Numbered from the stretch's first letter, positions 10,855 to 20,679 are shown. The stretch is DNA of 64,000 nucleotides from Pandoraea pnomenusa (GCF_000767615.3 NZ_CP009553.3:4216001-4280000); one strand, 5' to 3'. Translations and numbers: made by a program. The notes: generated by a model from the sequence alone, not told the origin.

Positions 10855-11763
10855 TCATCCATGGGACCCGGCCGCCGCGTGTCCGGGCGCCGAAAGCCCG
10901 AGCATGCGCACCGCGTTGTCCTTGAGCAGCAGCGGCCTGACCTCGTCGCGAAAGCCGGCGGTCTCGAAGTCGCGCAGCCAGCGATCCGGCGCGATGAGCG
11001 GAAAGTCGGAACCGAACAGCATCTTCTCGCGCAGCAGCGAGTTGGCATACTGGATCAGTTCCGGCGAGAAATACTTCGGCGACCAGCCCGACAGATCGAT
11101 GTAGACGTTCGGCTTGTGCAGCGCGATCGACAAGGCCTGCGACTGCCACGGCCAGGACGGATGCGCGATCACGATGTTCATCTCGGGGAAGTCGGTCGCC
11201 ACATCGTCCAGGTGGATTGGCTCGGAGAACTTGAGCCGCAACCCGCCCCCGCCCGGCATGCCGGATCCGATGCCGGAATGTCCGCTGTGAAACACGGCCG
11301 TGAGGCGATACTCCGCGATCAGCTCGTACATCGGGTACGCCATGCGGTCGTTGGCGAAAAACCCCTGCATGGTCGGATGGAACTTGAAGCCGCGCACGCC
11401 GAATTCCTCGACGAGCCGCCGCGCTTCGCGCACGCCCATGCGACCCTTGTGCGGATCGATGCTCGCGAACGCGATCATGATGTCCGCATTCTCCTGTGCA
11501 AAGCCCGCGATCTCTTCGTTCGGAATGCGGCGGCGCCCGATGTTCGCCTCGCAATCGACGGTAAACATCACGAAGCCGATGTTGCGCTCGCGGTAATGCT
11601 CGATCGTCTCGGGAATGGTGGGCCGACGGTTCTGCTTGAGCACGGTGCCGAAATACTTGTCGGCGGCATCGTCGAAGGCCTTGCCGAACAGGTCCGGCGG
11701 CTGGCAGCACGACACCTCGGCGTGCACGTGTGTATCGATGGCGACGAGTTTGTCGAGATTCAT
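10855..11763 (-). CDS. Metal-dependent amidohydrolase (COG2159 type) at the end of the ferulate operon
   Basis: TIM-barrel amidohydrolase of 302 residues. Metal-site motifs are AIDTHVHAE (HxH, residues 8-16), GFKFHP (near 125), VFHSGHS, VIAHPSW and LFGSDFPL (near 260). The family includes non-oxidative decarboxylases of aromatic acids and simple hydrolases. Its start overlaps the acyl-CoA dehydrogenase stop as ATGA, so it is co-translated with the ferulate genes. A role as decarboxylase or hydrolase on a lignin-derived acid is inference; the exact substrate cannot be read from the sequence. Confidence 0.8.
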   Translation of the reverse strand: MNLDKLVAIDTHVHAEVSCCQPPDLFGKAFDDAADKYFGTVLKQNRRPTIPETIEHYRERNIGFVMFTVDCEANIGRRRIPNEEIAGFAQENADIMIAFASIDPHKGRMGVREARRLVEEFGVRGFKFHPTMQGFFANDRMAYPMYELIAEYRLTAVFHSGHSGIGSGMPGGGGLRLKFSEPIHLDDVATDFPEMNIVIAHPSWPWQSQALSIALHKPNVYIDLSGWSPKYFSPELIQYANSLLREKMLFGSDFPLIAPDRWLRDFETAGFRDEVRPLLLKDNAVRMLGLSAPGHAAAGSHG

Positions 11764-13508
11764 TCGGCCGTCTCCGGATCGAGGATCTGCGCCGCGACGA
11801 TCGCCAGCGCCCGGCGCGTCTCTGGCAGTTCGAACTTCAGCCAATGGCGCGCGGCGCGACGCTTGCCGTCGTGCGCCGAGTGGCCGGATGCGGCCACCCG
11901 GTGCTCCGCGAGCGCTGCCTGCGCCCACAAGCCCGCCAGCGACAGCCCGTGAACCACGCGCATCATCTCGCCGGCCACACACAGCGCCGCGCGCGGCGAG
12001 GACTGTGTGAGAGCGACGATCTGCGGCAGCATCGTCACGCCTTCGTCGAGCACGGCCATGGCCGCGCCGAACCCGTCGAGACCGGGGAGCATGCGCGCCT
12101 CGGCAGCCTGCGCGCGCGCCCAGGCGAGCCATTGACGCAACACCGCGCCATCGTCGCGCGCGATCTTGCGCAGCATCAGGTCGATGGCCTGGATCTCGTT
12201 GGTGCCCTCGTAGATCATGGGAATACGGGCGTCGCGCAGGTACTGGGCAATGCCCGTCTCCTCGACATAGCCATAGCCGCCGAATACCTGCAACGCAGCG
12301 CTCGCCCCGTGGAAAGCCTGTTCGGTCGACATCGCCTTGACCACCGGCGTGAGCAGCGCCGCCAGCGCATCCGCCTGCGCGCGCGCCGGTGCCGTATCGG
12401 CGTGGTGCGACTCGTCGATGGCCAGCGCGGCGCGATACAACAGCAATCGTGCGCCCTCGACGGCCACGCGTTGCCCTTCGAGCAGGCGCCATACCGCCGG
12501 ATGCCGGGCAATGGGGGCACCGGCCGGCGCGCCGGGCACGCGCGACTGCACCCGCTCGTTCGCGTGACGCTCGGCCATTTCGCATGCTTGCTGCGCCAGT
12601 CCAACGCCCGAAGCCCCGACATGAAGCCGCGCCGAATTCATCATCGCGAACATGGCTTCGAGTCCTCGATGCGGCTGGCCGACCAGATATCCGATCGCCC
12701 CCTCGAAGGCCATCGAGCATGTGGCGCTACCGCGAATGCCCATCTTGTGCTCGATGCCGGTGCAGTGCACGGCATTGCGCTCGCCGCCGGCCAGCACCTT
12801 GGGCACGAGGAACAGCGACAGACCGCCGCTTCCGGCCGGGGCTTGCGGCGTCCGGGCGAGCACAAGGTGCACGATGTTCGGCGTGAGATCCTGTTCGCCG
12901 CCGGAGATGAATATCTTCTCGCCGGTCACGCGCACCGTGCCCGACGCTTCGTCGAGCCATTCGGCGCGCGTGCGGATCTGGCCCAGATCGCTGCCCGCTC
13001 CCGGCTCGGTGAGGGCCATCGTCGCGAGCCAGTCTCCGCTCACCAACGGCCCAAGCCACGTCTCGCGCAGTGCCTCGCTACCGAAACGATGGACACACTC
13101 GTAGGCACCATGAAGGATGCCGGGATACATCGTCCAGGCGAGGTTGGCGCCCGCCGTGAGTTCCTGCACGGCCACTTGCGCGACCACCGGCAGGCCCTGC
13201 CCGCCAAGTGACGGATCGCACGGCAGCGACGGCCAGCCGGCATCGCGGTACTGGCGGTAGGCGTCGGCGAAGCCGGCGGGGGTTCGCACCTCGCCGTCGC
13301 GCCACGTGCAACCCTCCCGATCGCCCACGGCGTTCAGTGGCGCGAGTACCTCGCGCGCGAAGCGCGCCGCCTCGTCGACCACCTGCACCAACGTCGCCGT
13401 ATCGAGCTCCCGGTAGGGCACCAGGCGCGTGAGCGCCTCGCCCACGCCGAGCTTGTCCAGCACGAACGCAATGTCGTGCGCCGCGCTTTGCAGTTTCGGT
13501 TCGTGCAT
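11760..13508 (-). CDS. Acyl-CoA dehydrogenase of the long (about 580-residue) subfamily
   Basis: FAD-dependent acyl-CoA dehydrogenase of 582 residues, well over the usual 380-400, like the FadE/DmdC-type enzymes with a C-terminal extension. ALTEPGAGSDLG (near 165) and GEKIFISGGEQDLT are the flavin/substrate segments; the C-terminal part of the core has GGYGYVEETGIAQYLRDAR and YEGTNEIQAIDL. It starts one base after the feruloyl-CoA synthetase stop. In this operon it could desaturate dihydroferuloyl-CoA or a related phenylpropanoyl-CoA to feed the hydratase/lyase. That substrate is inference. Confidence 0.85.
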   Translation of the reverse strand: MHEPKLQSAAHDIAFVLDKLGVGEALTRLVPYRELDTATLVQVVDEAARFAREVLAPLNAVGDREGCTWRDGEVRTPAGFADAYRQYRDAGWPSLPCDPSLGGQGLPVVAQVAVQELTAGANLAWTMYPGILHGAYECVHRFGSEALRETWLGPLVSGDWLATMALTEPGAGSDLGQIRTRAEWLDEASGTVRVTGEKIFISGGEQDLTPNIVHLVLARTPQAPAGSGGLSLFLVPKVLAGGERNAVHCTGIEHKMGIRGSATCSMAFEGAIGYLVGQPHRGLEAMFAMMNSARLHVGASGVGLAQQACEMAERHANERVQSRVPGAPAGAPIARHPAVWRLLEGQRVAVEGARLLLYRAALAIDESHHADTAPARAQADALAALLTPVVKAMSTEQAFHGASAALQVFGGYGYVEETGIAQYLRDARIPMIYEGTNEIQAIDLMLRKIARDDGAVLRQWLAWARAQAAEARMLPGLDGFGAAMAVLDEGVTMLPQIVALTQSSPRAALCVAGEMMRVVHGLSLAGLWAQAALAEHRVAASGHSAHDGKRRAARHWLKFELPETRRALAIVAAQILDPETAE

Positions 13509-13509
13509 G

Positions 13510-15384
13510 TCAGCGTCTCGCGGGCGCGAGGATGATGTGGGGCGTGCCCTCGTACGCCGCGTGCAATGCCTCGACCGCGGCCGCGCGATGATCCTGCACC
13601 GCGCGCTGGTTGATCGAGCCCTTGTCGGTCACTTCGCCGCGATCGAGCGACGGCGGCGTGTCGAGCAACATCAAGCGGGCCACGTAGGTGGCGCTGCCGC
13701 CCGCCGACGCGTTGAGCGTTGCCAGCAGTGTCGTGAAGGCGTCCCGCACGGGCGGCGCGGCGAGTACGTCGGCCAGCGGCGCATCGTTGGGCAGGCCGCT
13801 CAGGCGCCGGCAATCCTCCACGCGGGGAAAGATCATCAGGCCGATGTCATCGCGATTGATGCCGGTCACTACCGCGTCCTGGACGTAAGGCGCACCTTCC
13901 GAAATCACACGGGCGCGCAACGGACCGACGCTCACGAACGTGCCGGAACTGAGCTTGAAATCCTCGGTGATGCGTCCGTCGAATTGCAGGCCGATTTCCG
14001 GGTGCGCCGGGTCGACGAACGTCGCCGCGTCGCCGGTGCGGTAGTAGCCCTCTTCGTCGAATACCGGATCGGTGGATTCATGTCGCCAGTACCCGGCCAT
14101 GACGTTCGGCCCGCGAAACCGCACTTCGAGCTTGCCGCCCACGGGGGCGAGCTTGACCTCGCAGCCCGGCGCCGGCAAGCCGATGTAGCCCGCGCGCATG
14201 ATCGGCCCGGTCGTGAACATGCAGCTCGGCGACGTCTCGGTCATGCCCAGCCCCGACATGATGCGAATGCGCTCGCCGCAATGCTGCTCCGTCACGCGCT
14301 CCAGCCGGTCCCACGCCGCCTGCGACAGTCCCGCCCCGCCAAAGAAATACAGGTTCACCCGCGCGAAGAAGCGCTCGCGCAACACGGCGTCGCGCTCGAG
14401 GGCGATGGCGAGATCCTCCCATCCCTTCGGCACGTTGAAGTAGACGGTCGGCGAAATCTCGCGCAGGTTGCGCAGCGTCTCCTCGAACTTCCCGGCGACG
14501 GGCTTGCCGTCGTCGATGTAGAGCGTGCCGCCGTTGTACAGCGCGATACCGACGTTATGACTGCCGCCATAGGTGTGATTCCACGGCAGCCAGTCCACCA
14601 GCACCGGCGGGGCCTCGCCGAAGGTCGGGAAGGTTTGCAGCAGCATCTGCTGATTGCTGCACAGCATGCGCTGCGTGGTCGGCACCGCCTTCGGCGAACG
14701 CGTCGAGCCGGACGTAAAGAGGATCTTGGCCACGGTGTCGCCGTTGACCCGGGCATGCGCGGCGTCGATATCGCGCGGCACCGCCTCGAGCAGCGCGTCG
14801 AAAGCCAGCGTGCCGCCGTCACCGCACGCCGTGACGCGAATCACGTCCTCGCCCAGCACTGCGTCCATCGCCTTGCCGTAAGCGTTCGCATCGGTTACGT
14901 AGACGAGGCCCGGGCGCAGCACGCCCAGCGTGTGGCGCAGCTTGCCGAAGTCCGTCGACACGATGGAATACGCCGGCGAAATCGGCGCGAACGGCACGCC
15001 CGCATACATCGCGCCGAGGGCCAACTGAAAATGTTCGAGATCGTTGCCGGACAGGATCGCGATGGGACGCTGCGCCGACAATCCACGGTCGCGCAACGCC
15101 TGACCGATGGCGCGCGCGCGCAACAGCATCTGCGCGTATGTGATGCCGATCCACGCGCCGTCGGGACCGCGCCGTGCGATCAGCCACCGGTCAGGATGCC
15201 GGGCCGCGCCCGACACGAGCCGATCGGTCAATCGCTCGGGAAAGTCGCCCAGCGCTTCACGCGAGCGCAGATACCAGAACTCGCCGTCGCGACGCACCTC
15301 GACACCGGGATTGCCGATGCTGACCGGCCGATAGCGGTGCGCGGCGATGTCCGGGCTGGCCGCCGTGTTGTTGCCTTGGTTCAA
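13510..15384 (-). CDS. fcs: Feruloyl-CoA synthetase
   Basis: Adenylate-forming ligase of 624 residues activating ferulate (and likely p-coumarate and caffeate) to the CoA thioester. The AMP-binding P-loop is ILFTSGSTRSPKAVP (near 235), with LPWNHTYGGSHN (near 290) and GMTETSP (near 400) as core motifs, and YRTGDAATF further on. The extended N-terminus and length match the Fcs/FerA group rather than 4CL. The start is a TTG (15384) with AGGAGA 8-9 bases upstream, an unusual start for a pathway enzyme. Confidence 0.9.
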   Translation of the reverse strand: MNQGNNTAASPDIAAHRYRPVSIGNPGVEVRRDGEFWYLRSREALGDFPERLTDRLVSGAARHPDRWLIARRGPDGAWIGITYAQMLLRARAIGQALRDRGLSAQRPIAILSGNDLEHFQLALGAMYAGVPFAPISPAYSIVSTDFGKLRHTLGVLRPGLVYVTDANAYGKAMDAVLGEDVIRVTACGDGGTLAFDALLEAVPRDIDAAHARVNGDTVAKILFTSGSTRSPKAVPTTQRMLCSNQQMLLQTFPTFGEAPPVLVDWLPWNHTYGGSHNVGIALYNGGTLYIDDGKPVAGKFEETLRNLREISPTVYFNVPKGWEDLAIALERDAVLRERFFARVNLYFFGGAGLSQAAWDRLERVTEQHCGERIRIMSGLGMTETSPSCMFTTGPIMRAGYIGLPAPGCEVKLAPVGGKLEVRFRGPNVMAGYWRHESTDPVFDEEGYYRTGDAATFVDPAHPEIGLQFDGRITEDFKLSSGTFVSVGPLRARVISEGAPYVQDAVVTGINRDDIGLMIFPRVEDCRRLSGLPNDAPLADVLAAPPVRDAFTTLLATLNASAGGSATYVARLMLLDTPPSLDRGEVTDKGSINQRAVQDHRAAAVEALHAAYEGTPHIILAPARR

Positions 15385-15467
15385 AACACTGTCTCCTGCT
15401 TCGAACCCGCCGCGACGCGTTCTCGGTCGCGTTCGCCGGCGGGCACATCCTCATCCCTTCGGGAAGT

Positions 15468-16919
15468 TCAGATCGGGTAGTGGCGCGGGGTCGTCTGCAC
15501 GGTGATCCAGCGCAGCTCCGTGAACTCGCCAATGGACGCCTTGCTGCCGAAGCGACCGTATCCGCTCGCCTTCACGCCGCCGAACGGCATCTGGGCTTCG
15601 TCGTGCACGGTCGGGCCGTTGATGTGACAGATGCCGGATTCGATGCGTCGCGCCAGTTGCAGCGCACGCGACACGTCGCGGCTGAAGATCGCCGCGGACA
15701 ATCCGAACTCGCTGTCGTTGGCGAGCGCCACCGCTTCGTCGTCGCCCTGAACGCGTTGGATCGTGACCACCGGGCCGAACGACTCTTCGCGATACAGGCG
15801 CATTGCAGGTGTCACACCGTCGACGATGGTCGCCTGCATGATCGCCCCCTCGACGCGGCAGCCGAGCGGCAGCCGTGCGCCATGCTCACGGGCATCTTCG
15901 ACAAGTGCCGCCACGCGCGACGCTGCCTGCGCGCTCACCATCGCGCCAAGCACGCTCTCGGGCGACGTCGGCGCGCCCGCGTGCAACGTTGCCGCCTTGG
16001 CGGTGAGCTTCTCGACGAAGGCGTCGGCCACGCGGGCGTCGACGATCACGCGCTCCGTCGACATGCAAATCTGCCCCTGGTTGAAGAACGCACCGAACGC
16101 AATGCCATCGACCGCGGCGTCCAGATCGGCATCGTCGAGCACCAGCACGGGCGCCTTGCCGCCCAGCTCCAGCAGCGCGGGCTTCAGATGCTCGGCCGCC
16201 ACACGGGCGATGATGCGCCCCACATGCGTGGAGCCGGTGAAGTTCACGCGTCGCACGGCCGGATGCGCGATCAGGCGCGCCACGATCTCGCCGGCATCCT
16301 CGGGCGCATTCGTCACGACATTGACCACGCCGTCACCGAGGCCTGCCTCGTGCAGGCAGGCGCCGATCAGCGCGTGCACGCCGGGACATTGCTCCGACGC
16401 CTTGAGCACGACCGTGTTGCCACAAGCCAGCGGCATGGCCAGCGCGCGCGTCGCGAGAATGACCGGCGCATTCCAGGGCGCGATGCCCAGCACCACGCCG
16501 ACCGGCGAGCGCACGGCCATCGCGAGACTGCCGGGCACGTCGCTTGGAATGACGCTGCCGTCGATCTGCGTGGTCATTGCGGCGGCTTCCCGCAGCATGT
16601 TGGCCGCCAGCATGACATTGAAGCCATACCAGTTGGCCATCGCCCCCGTCTCGGCTGCGCCGATGGCGATGAAGTCCGCCGCGCGGGCGTCCATGCGTTC
16701 GGCGGCCGCGAGCAGGCGCTGACGGCGTGCGGTCGGCGAGAGCGCCGCCCACGCCGGGAACGCCGCCTGCGCAGCGTCGGCGGCGGCATCGGCGTCGGCG
16801 AGCGTTGCCGCCGGCGCGCGCGACGCCACGGCGCCCGTCACCGGATCGATCCGCTCGAACGTCGCTCCCCCTTGCGCGCCGCGCCACTGGCCGCCAATCA
16901 GCATCTGTACGTCGTGCAT
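15468..16919 (-). CDS. vdh: Vanillin dehydrogenase (NAD-dependent aldehyde dehydrogenase)
   Basis: Aldehyde dehydrogenase of 483 residues oxidising vanillin to vanillate. Motifs: GIAPWNAPVIL (near 150), VNFTGSTHVGR (near 225), LELGGKAPVLV carrying the general-base Glu (near 250), and FFNQGQICMS with the catalytic Cys (near 280). The start at 16919 has GAGAGG 8 bases upstream; a longer frame exists but reads into the hydratase gene. It lies between the hydratase/lyase and the CoA ligase, the classic fcs-vdh-ech set. Confidence 0.92.
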   Translation of the reverse strand: MHDVQMLIGGQWRGAQGGATFERIDPVTGAVASRAPAATLADADAAADAAQAAFPAWAALSPTARRQRLLAAAERMDARAADFIAIGAAETGAMANWYGFNVMLAANMLREAAAMTTQIDGSVIPSDVPGSLAMAVRSPVGVVLGIAPWNAPVILATRALAMPLACGNTVVLKASEQCPGVHALIGACLHEAGLGDGVVNVVTNAPEDAGEIVARLIAHPAVRRVNFTGSTHVGRIIARVAAEHLKPALLELGGKAPVLVLDDADLDAAVDGIAFGAFFNQGQICMSTERVIVDARVADAFVEKLTAKAATLHAGAPTSPESVLGAMVSAQAASRVAALVEDAREHGARLPLGCRVEGAIMQATIVDGVTPAMRLYREESFGPVVTIQRVQGDDEAVALANDSEFGLSAAIFSRDVSRALQLARRIESGICHINGPTVHDEAQMPFGGVKASGYGRFGSKASIGEFTELRWITVQTTPRHYPI

Positions 16920-16971
16920 CGCGTCATCCTCTCTCGTTCGTTGCGTCGCGTGAGTCGGTGTTCGCCCAGCT

Positions 16972-17802
16972 TCAGCGCTTGTAAGCCTGCAAGCCCGGCT
17001 TGATCGACTTGTCGTCGAGGAACTGCTTGAGCCCCTGCTCGCGACCGTGCTCCGGATCGCGCAGTTGCGCCTGATCGAGCTTGGCGTACAGGTAGTCTTC
17101 GCTCTGTTCCCACGTGAGTTCGCGCGCACGCTTGAAGCCATGCTTGGCCGCGCGCAACACCACCGGATTCTTCTCGAGCAGCTTGGCGGCCAGCGCCAGC
17201 GTGGTCTCGCGCAATTGGGCGAGCGGCACGCTCTGATTGACGAGGCCCATTTCCGCAGCCTGCACGCCGGTGAACGTGTCGCCAGTCATGATGTAGTGCA
17301 GCGCCCGACGATGGCCGACAGTATCCGCCATCGCCTTGCTCACCAGGTTGCCCGGCGGAATGCCCCAGTTGATCTCGGACAGGCCGAACACGGCCTCGTC
17401 GGCGGCAATCGCCAGATCGCACGCCACCAGCGGCGAGAAACCGCCGCCGAAGCACCACCCGTTGACCATGGCGATCGTGGGCTTCGAATACATGCGAAGA
17501 CGACGCCACTGCCAGTCGGAGGCGTCGCGACGCACACGCTCCTGCACGATCTCCGGACCGCCGTCGATCTCGCGGAAGTACTCCTTCAGATCCATGCCCG
17601 CCGTCCACGCGGCGCCCGCGCCGGTGAGCACGACGACTTTCACGTCGGCGTCGAGTTCGATGGCGTCGAGCACCTGGTTCATCTCGGTGTTGAGCGTCGG
17701 GCTCATGGCGTTGCGCTTGTCCGGACGATTGAAGATCACCCAGCCAATACCGCCCTCGACTTTCACATCAACCGTTTTCCAGCGTCCTTCGTATGCATTC
17801 AT
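16972..17802 (-). CDS. ech: Feruloyl-CoA hydratase/lyase (enoyl-CoA hydratase family)
   Basis: Crotonase-fold enzyme of 276 residues that hydrates feruloyl-CoA and splits it to vanillin and acetyl-CoA. The CoA/oxyanion segments are GAGAAWTAGMDLKEYF (near 65) and VNGWCFGGGFSPLVACDLAIA (near 115); the catalytic Glu lies in LSEINWGIPPG (near 143), as in the Pseudomonas enzyme. W and Y residues in this loop set typify HCHL. A MarR-type operator-like repeat lies about 85 bases upstream of the start. The gene name ech/hchA varies between species. Confidence 0.93.
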   Translation of the reverse strand: MNAYEGRWKTVDVKVEGGIGWVIFNRPDKRNAMSPTLNTEMNQVLDAIELDADVKVVVLTGAGAAWTAGMDLKEYFREIDGGPEIVQERVRRDASDWQWRRLRMYSKPTIAMVNGWCFGGGFSPLVACDLAIAADEAVFGLSEINWGIPPGNLVSKAMADTVGHRRALHYIMTGDTFTGVQAAEMGLVNQSVPLAQLRETTLALAAKLLEKNPVVLRAAKHGFKRARELTWEQSEDYLYAKLDQAQLRDPEHGREQGLKQFLDDKSIKPGLQAYKR

Positions 17803-17884
17803 TTTGCGAAATTCCCAAGTGTGCGGGGCAACCTGCGCCGCGCGCCGGGAGTGGCGCGCGGTGTTGCCGACACACACATTTAAT

Positions 17885-17899
17885 ATCAGGTAACCTTAC
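17885..17899 (-). promoter_or_regulatory. MarR-operator-like repeat at the ech promoter
   Basis: ATCAGGT-A-ACCTTAC, a degenerate copy of the perfect palindrome at 20665. On the minus strand TTGCAA, a 17-base spacer containing the repeat, then TTAAAT gives a sigma-70-like promoter, so the repeat sits where a repressor would block RNA polymerase. The flanking TTTAATATCA is also shared with the copy at 20797. Confidence 0.65.
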
Positions 17900-17942
17900 A
17901 TTGCAAGCACTGTGTTTTCAGTGGAAACCCTTAGCGCATTTT

Positions 17943-19085
17943 TCAGAACGTGTGACGCATGCCGAGCATCACCCCGGCTTGCCCTTCACCCGCGGGCGGC
18001 GTGGTACCGCCTCCGCCGCCGCTGACCGAGTAGGCCGCGTGCGCGCTGTTGAACAGATAGGCGGCCTGCGCATAGACGGCGGTGCGCACCGACAGCGAAT
18101 ACGTGGCGCGCAGCGTGGTCATCGTGCCGCGCGTGTTGTGATCGCTGTTGATGATGCGATAGACCTGGCCGTCCACGAGCCAGGCCGGGGTGATGTTGTA
18201 TGCCGCGCCCAGGTAGAAGAGGTTCGAATGCGTGTTGACCGCAGGCGTCGAGACACGGCGGCCCAGCCAGCCGCCACCAACCTTGAAGGCGCCGTACTTG
18301 TAGTACGCGCCAAGGGTCGTGCGCGTGTCCTTGTCGCCGCTGCTGGCGAAGGCGACGGTCGGCTGTCCGTCGAAGAAGTTGGCCGCCGCGTTGGTGCCGC
18401 CGCGTTGCTCCTCGTACGACGCGGCCACGCCGAAGTTGCTGGCGTCGTACTTGAGCATCACCGACCAGTCGCGGCACTGCACGGACTGCCCCGGCACCTG
18501 TCCGGCGCACGTGCCCTGGCCGGGGGAGTTGCCCGTACCGCCCGAATCACGCCCGAAGGAATACCCCGCGCCGAAGCTCAGTCCCTGCCACGCCACCTGG
18601 TACGTGACCGAGTTGTCGGTCCGCGCGTTGGGAATGTACGCGTCGAACGACCCCATGCCGTAGATGTCCGGGCCGAGCACGTCGGAGCCCAGCAGCGCGT
18701 AGAACGTCATCGAGTACTGCCGCCCGAACGCGAGCGTGCCGTACGGGCCCTTCAGGCCCACGAAGGCCTGACGCCCGAACAACCGGCCGCCCTGCCCCTG
18801 GTCGCCGCCGCGCAGGTTGAAACCGCTCTCGAGCTGGAAGATCGCGGCAAGTCCGCCGCCAAGATCCTCGGTGCCGCGCAGGCCCCAGCGCGAGGGCAAC
18901 TCGCCCGTCACGCCGGGCATGCGAAAGACGGCGCCATTGGCGCTTGCGTGAGAGACGTACTCGATGCCGGTGTCGACGATGCCGTACAGCGTGACGTTCG
19001 ATTGCGCGTCGGCGATGCCGGGCGCGGCGAGTACGGTGGCGGCGCCCAGCATTGCGAGCGCGCGGGTGCGGAAGGGAATTGCCAT
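17943..19085 (-). CDS. General diffusion porin (Burkholderia type)
   Basis: Outer-membrane trimeric porin of 380 residues. It has a signal peptide of about 25 residues ending IADAQ, followed by SNVTLYGIVDTGIEYV, the standard first strand, and the typical RWGLRGTEDLGGGL, QAFVGLKG and FGRQYS segments; the C-terminus ends in Phe (MRHTF) as BAM requires. The start at 19085 follows GGAGA. Its place between the aromatic transporter and the hydratase/lyase suggests uptake of hydroxycinnamates across the outer membrane; general porins are common, so this is inference. Confidence 0.92.
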   Translation of the reverse strand: MAIPFRTRALAMLGAATVLAAPGIADAQSNVTLYGIVDTGIEYVSHASANGAVFRMPGVTGELPSRWGLRGTEDLGGGLAAIFQLESGFNLRGGDQGQGGRLFGRQAFVGLKGPYGTLAFGRQYSMTFYALLGSDVLGPDIYGMGSFDAYIPNARTDNSVTYQVAWQGLSFGAGYSFGRDSGGTGNSPGQGTCAGQVPGQSVQCRDWSVMLKYDASNFGVAASYEEQRGGTNAAANFFDGQPTVAFASSGDKDTRTTLGAYYKYGAFKVGGGWLGRRVSTPAVNTHSNLFYLGAAYNITPAWLVDGQVYRIINSDHNTRGTMTTLRATYSLSVRTAVYAQAAYLFNSAHAAYSVSGGGGGTTPPAGEGQAGVMLGMRHTF

Positions 19086-19289
19086 GCGAGTCTCCAGATT
19101 ATTGATGTCGTTATCGTTTAAACGGGGCAAAGCGGCGAAACAGGTGAGGCAAGTCAGGCGATGGAAAGCGTGTTGTGCCGAAAGCCCGCGGCGCATGCGG
19201 ATGCGCCCGCGAGATACACAAGAAAAAACGCGACGGGGCAGCCGAAACGCCGTCCGTCGCGTGCAAGCGAGGCCAACCGGTGAAACGGT

Positions 19290-20546
19290 TCAGTCAGCCG
19301 CGCGGGGACGACGGATCAGCGTGAGCGCGGCCAGCGCGGCCACGATCGTCACCGGGATGCTCGCGCCGATCACGACGGCCGCGCTGCTTCCCACGGCCAG
19401 CAGCATGCCGGCGGCGAGCGGGCCCACGACCGAACCGATGCGGCCGATGGCCACCGCGGCGCCCACGCCGGTGCCACGCATTGCGGTCGGGTAGTAGGCC
19501 GCCGCGAGCGCATAGAGCACGGACTGCCCGCCGATGATGAACATGCCCGCGAAGAATGCCGCCGTGGCCAACACACCGAAGCCATGCGCGGCCGCCAGCC
19601 CGACGAGCGACGCGATCATGCCCAGATACATGCCACCGATCACGAGCGACATGCGCGCCCGATCCATCAGGTAGCCCAGTGCGAGCACGCCCACGGCGCT
19701 GCCCACATTGAAGAGGATCTGAACCCAGCCGATCTCACCGCGCGCCAGACCGCGCGAGCCCATGAGCGACGGCAACCAGTTGAGCAGGAAGTACAGCACG
19801 ATCAGCGTGCAGAAGTAGGACAGCCAGAGTTGCACAGTCGACAGGCCGCGCCCCTCGGAGAACAGCACCGACATCATCGGCGCGGGCGTGACACGCTCGC
19901 CCTGTGCCGTTGCCGCCTTGAAGGCACGCGACTCGGGCAGGCACCAGGCCAGCAAGGGCAGGAGCAGCAGCGGGCCGACGCCGCCCACGTAGAAGATGTG
20001 GCGCCAATCGGCATCGCTCACGGCCAGCATGCCGATCGTGGCCGCGATGCCGCCGCCTAGCGGAATGCCGCAGTACATGATGCTCACCGCGGTGCCGCGC
20101 TTACGCGGCGCGACGGCTTCCGAGGACAGCGCGATCAGGTTCGGCATCGCCCCGCCAAGGCCAATGCCCGTGAGCACACGCACGATCACCAGCATCCAGA
20201 AATCCGACACGAACGCCGTGGCGATCGACAGCACGCCGAACAATGCCGCCGAGAGCATCAACACCCGTTTGCGGCCGATGCTGTCGGCCAGACGGCCGCC
20301 CACCATGGCGCCCGGCAGCAGCCCGAACGTGCCGGCCGAAAACGCGATGCCCATTTGCGCAACGCTCAGGCCGAACTCCTTCGACATGCCGCGCGCCGCC
20401 ACGCCGACCGACTGCAGGTCGAGGCCTTCGAGCAACGCCACCGCGAAGCACAACGCCAGCGTCATGACGACCGGGCTGGTGCCGCTCGCCGTGCCGTCCG
20501 CGCCGATGGGCAACGCTCGCGCGCCGCCATCCCGATTCGATTCCAT
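19290..20546 (-). CDS. MFS transporter of the AAHS family, likely hydroxycinnamate importer
   Basis: Inner-membrane symporter of 418 residues with twelve predicted helices. Helix 1 reads AVALLEGLDLQSVGVA, a variant of the AAHS helix with Glu/Asp, and the loop after helix 2 is GGRLADSIGRKRV. It is closest in character to MhpT-type transporters of phenylpropanoids. AGGAGA lies 6 bases upstream of the ATG. Placement in the ferulate cluster with a MarR operator upstream supports ferulate or coumarate as substrate, which is inferred. Confidence 0.83.
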   Translation of the reverse strand: MESNRDGGARALPIGADGTASGTSPVVMTLALCFAVALLEGLDLQSVGVAARGMSKEFGLSVAQMGIAFSAGTFGLLPGAMVGGRLADSIGRKRVLMLSAALFGVLSIATAFVSDFWMLVIVRVLTGIGLGGAMPNLIALSSEAVAPRKRGTAVSIMYCGIPLGGGIAATIGMLAVSDADWRHIFYVGGVGPLLLLPLLAWCLPESRAFKAATAQGERVTPAPMMSVLFSEGRGLSTVQLWLSYFCTLIVLYFLLNWLPSLMGSRGLARGEIGWVQILFNVGSAVGVLALGYLMDRARMSLVIGGMYLGMIASLVGLAAAHGFGVLATAAFFAGMFIIGGQSVLYALAAAYYPTAMRGTGVGAAVAIGRIGSVVGPLAAGMLLAVGSSAAVVIGASIPVTIVAALAALTLIRRPRAAD

Positions 20547-20664
20547 GGTGTCTCCTGTGATCTTCTTGATGGTCTTCGGTCACCGCCCGAGCTGGCGGCG
20601 CCTGATACGAAGCCCATCCACGCCGCAAGCGAAGCCCCAGGCGTGCACTGGCACGGATCATTTA

Positions 20665-20679
20665 ATCAGGTAACCTGAT
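20665..20679. promoter_or_regulatory. Perfect palindrome ATCAGGT-A-ACCTGAT, likely MarR operator
   Basis: 7-bp arms about a one-base centre, 119 bases upstream of the AAHS transporter start and followed on the minus strand by TTAAAT. The same arms recur, degenerate, at 17885 and 20797. The size and symmetry suit a MarR dimer, and a MarR gene lies 170 bases away. Confidence 0.7.
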
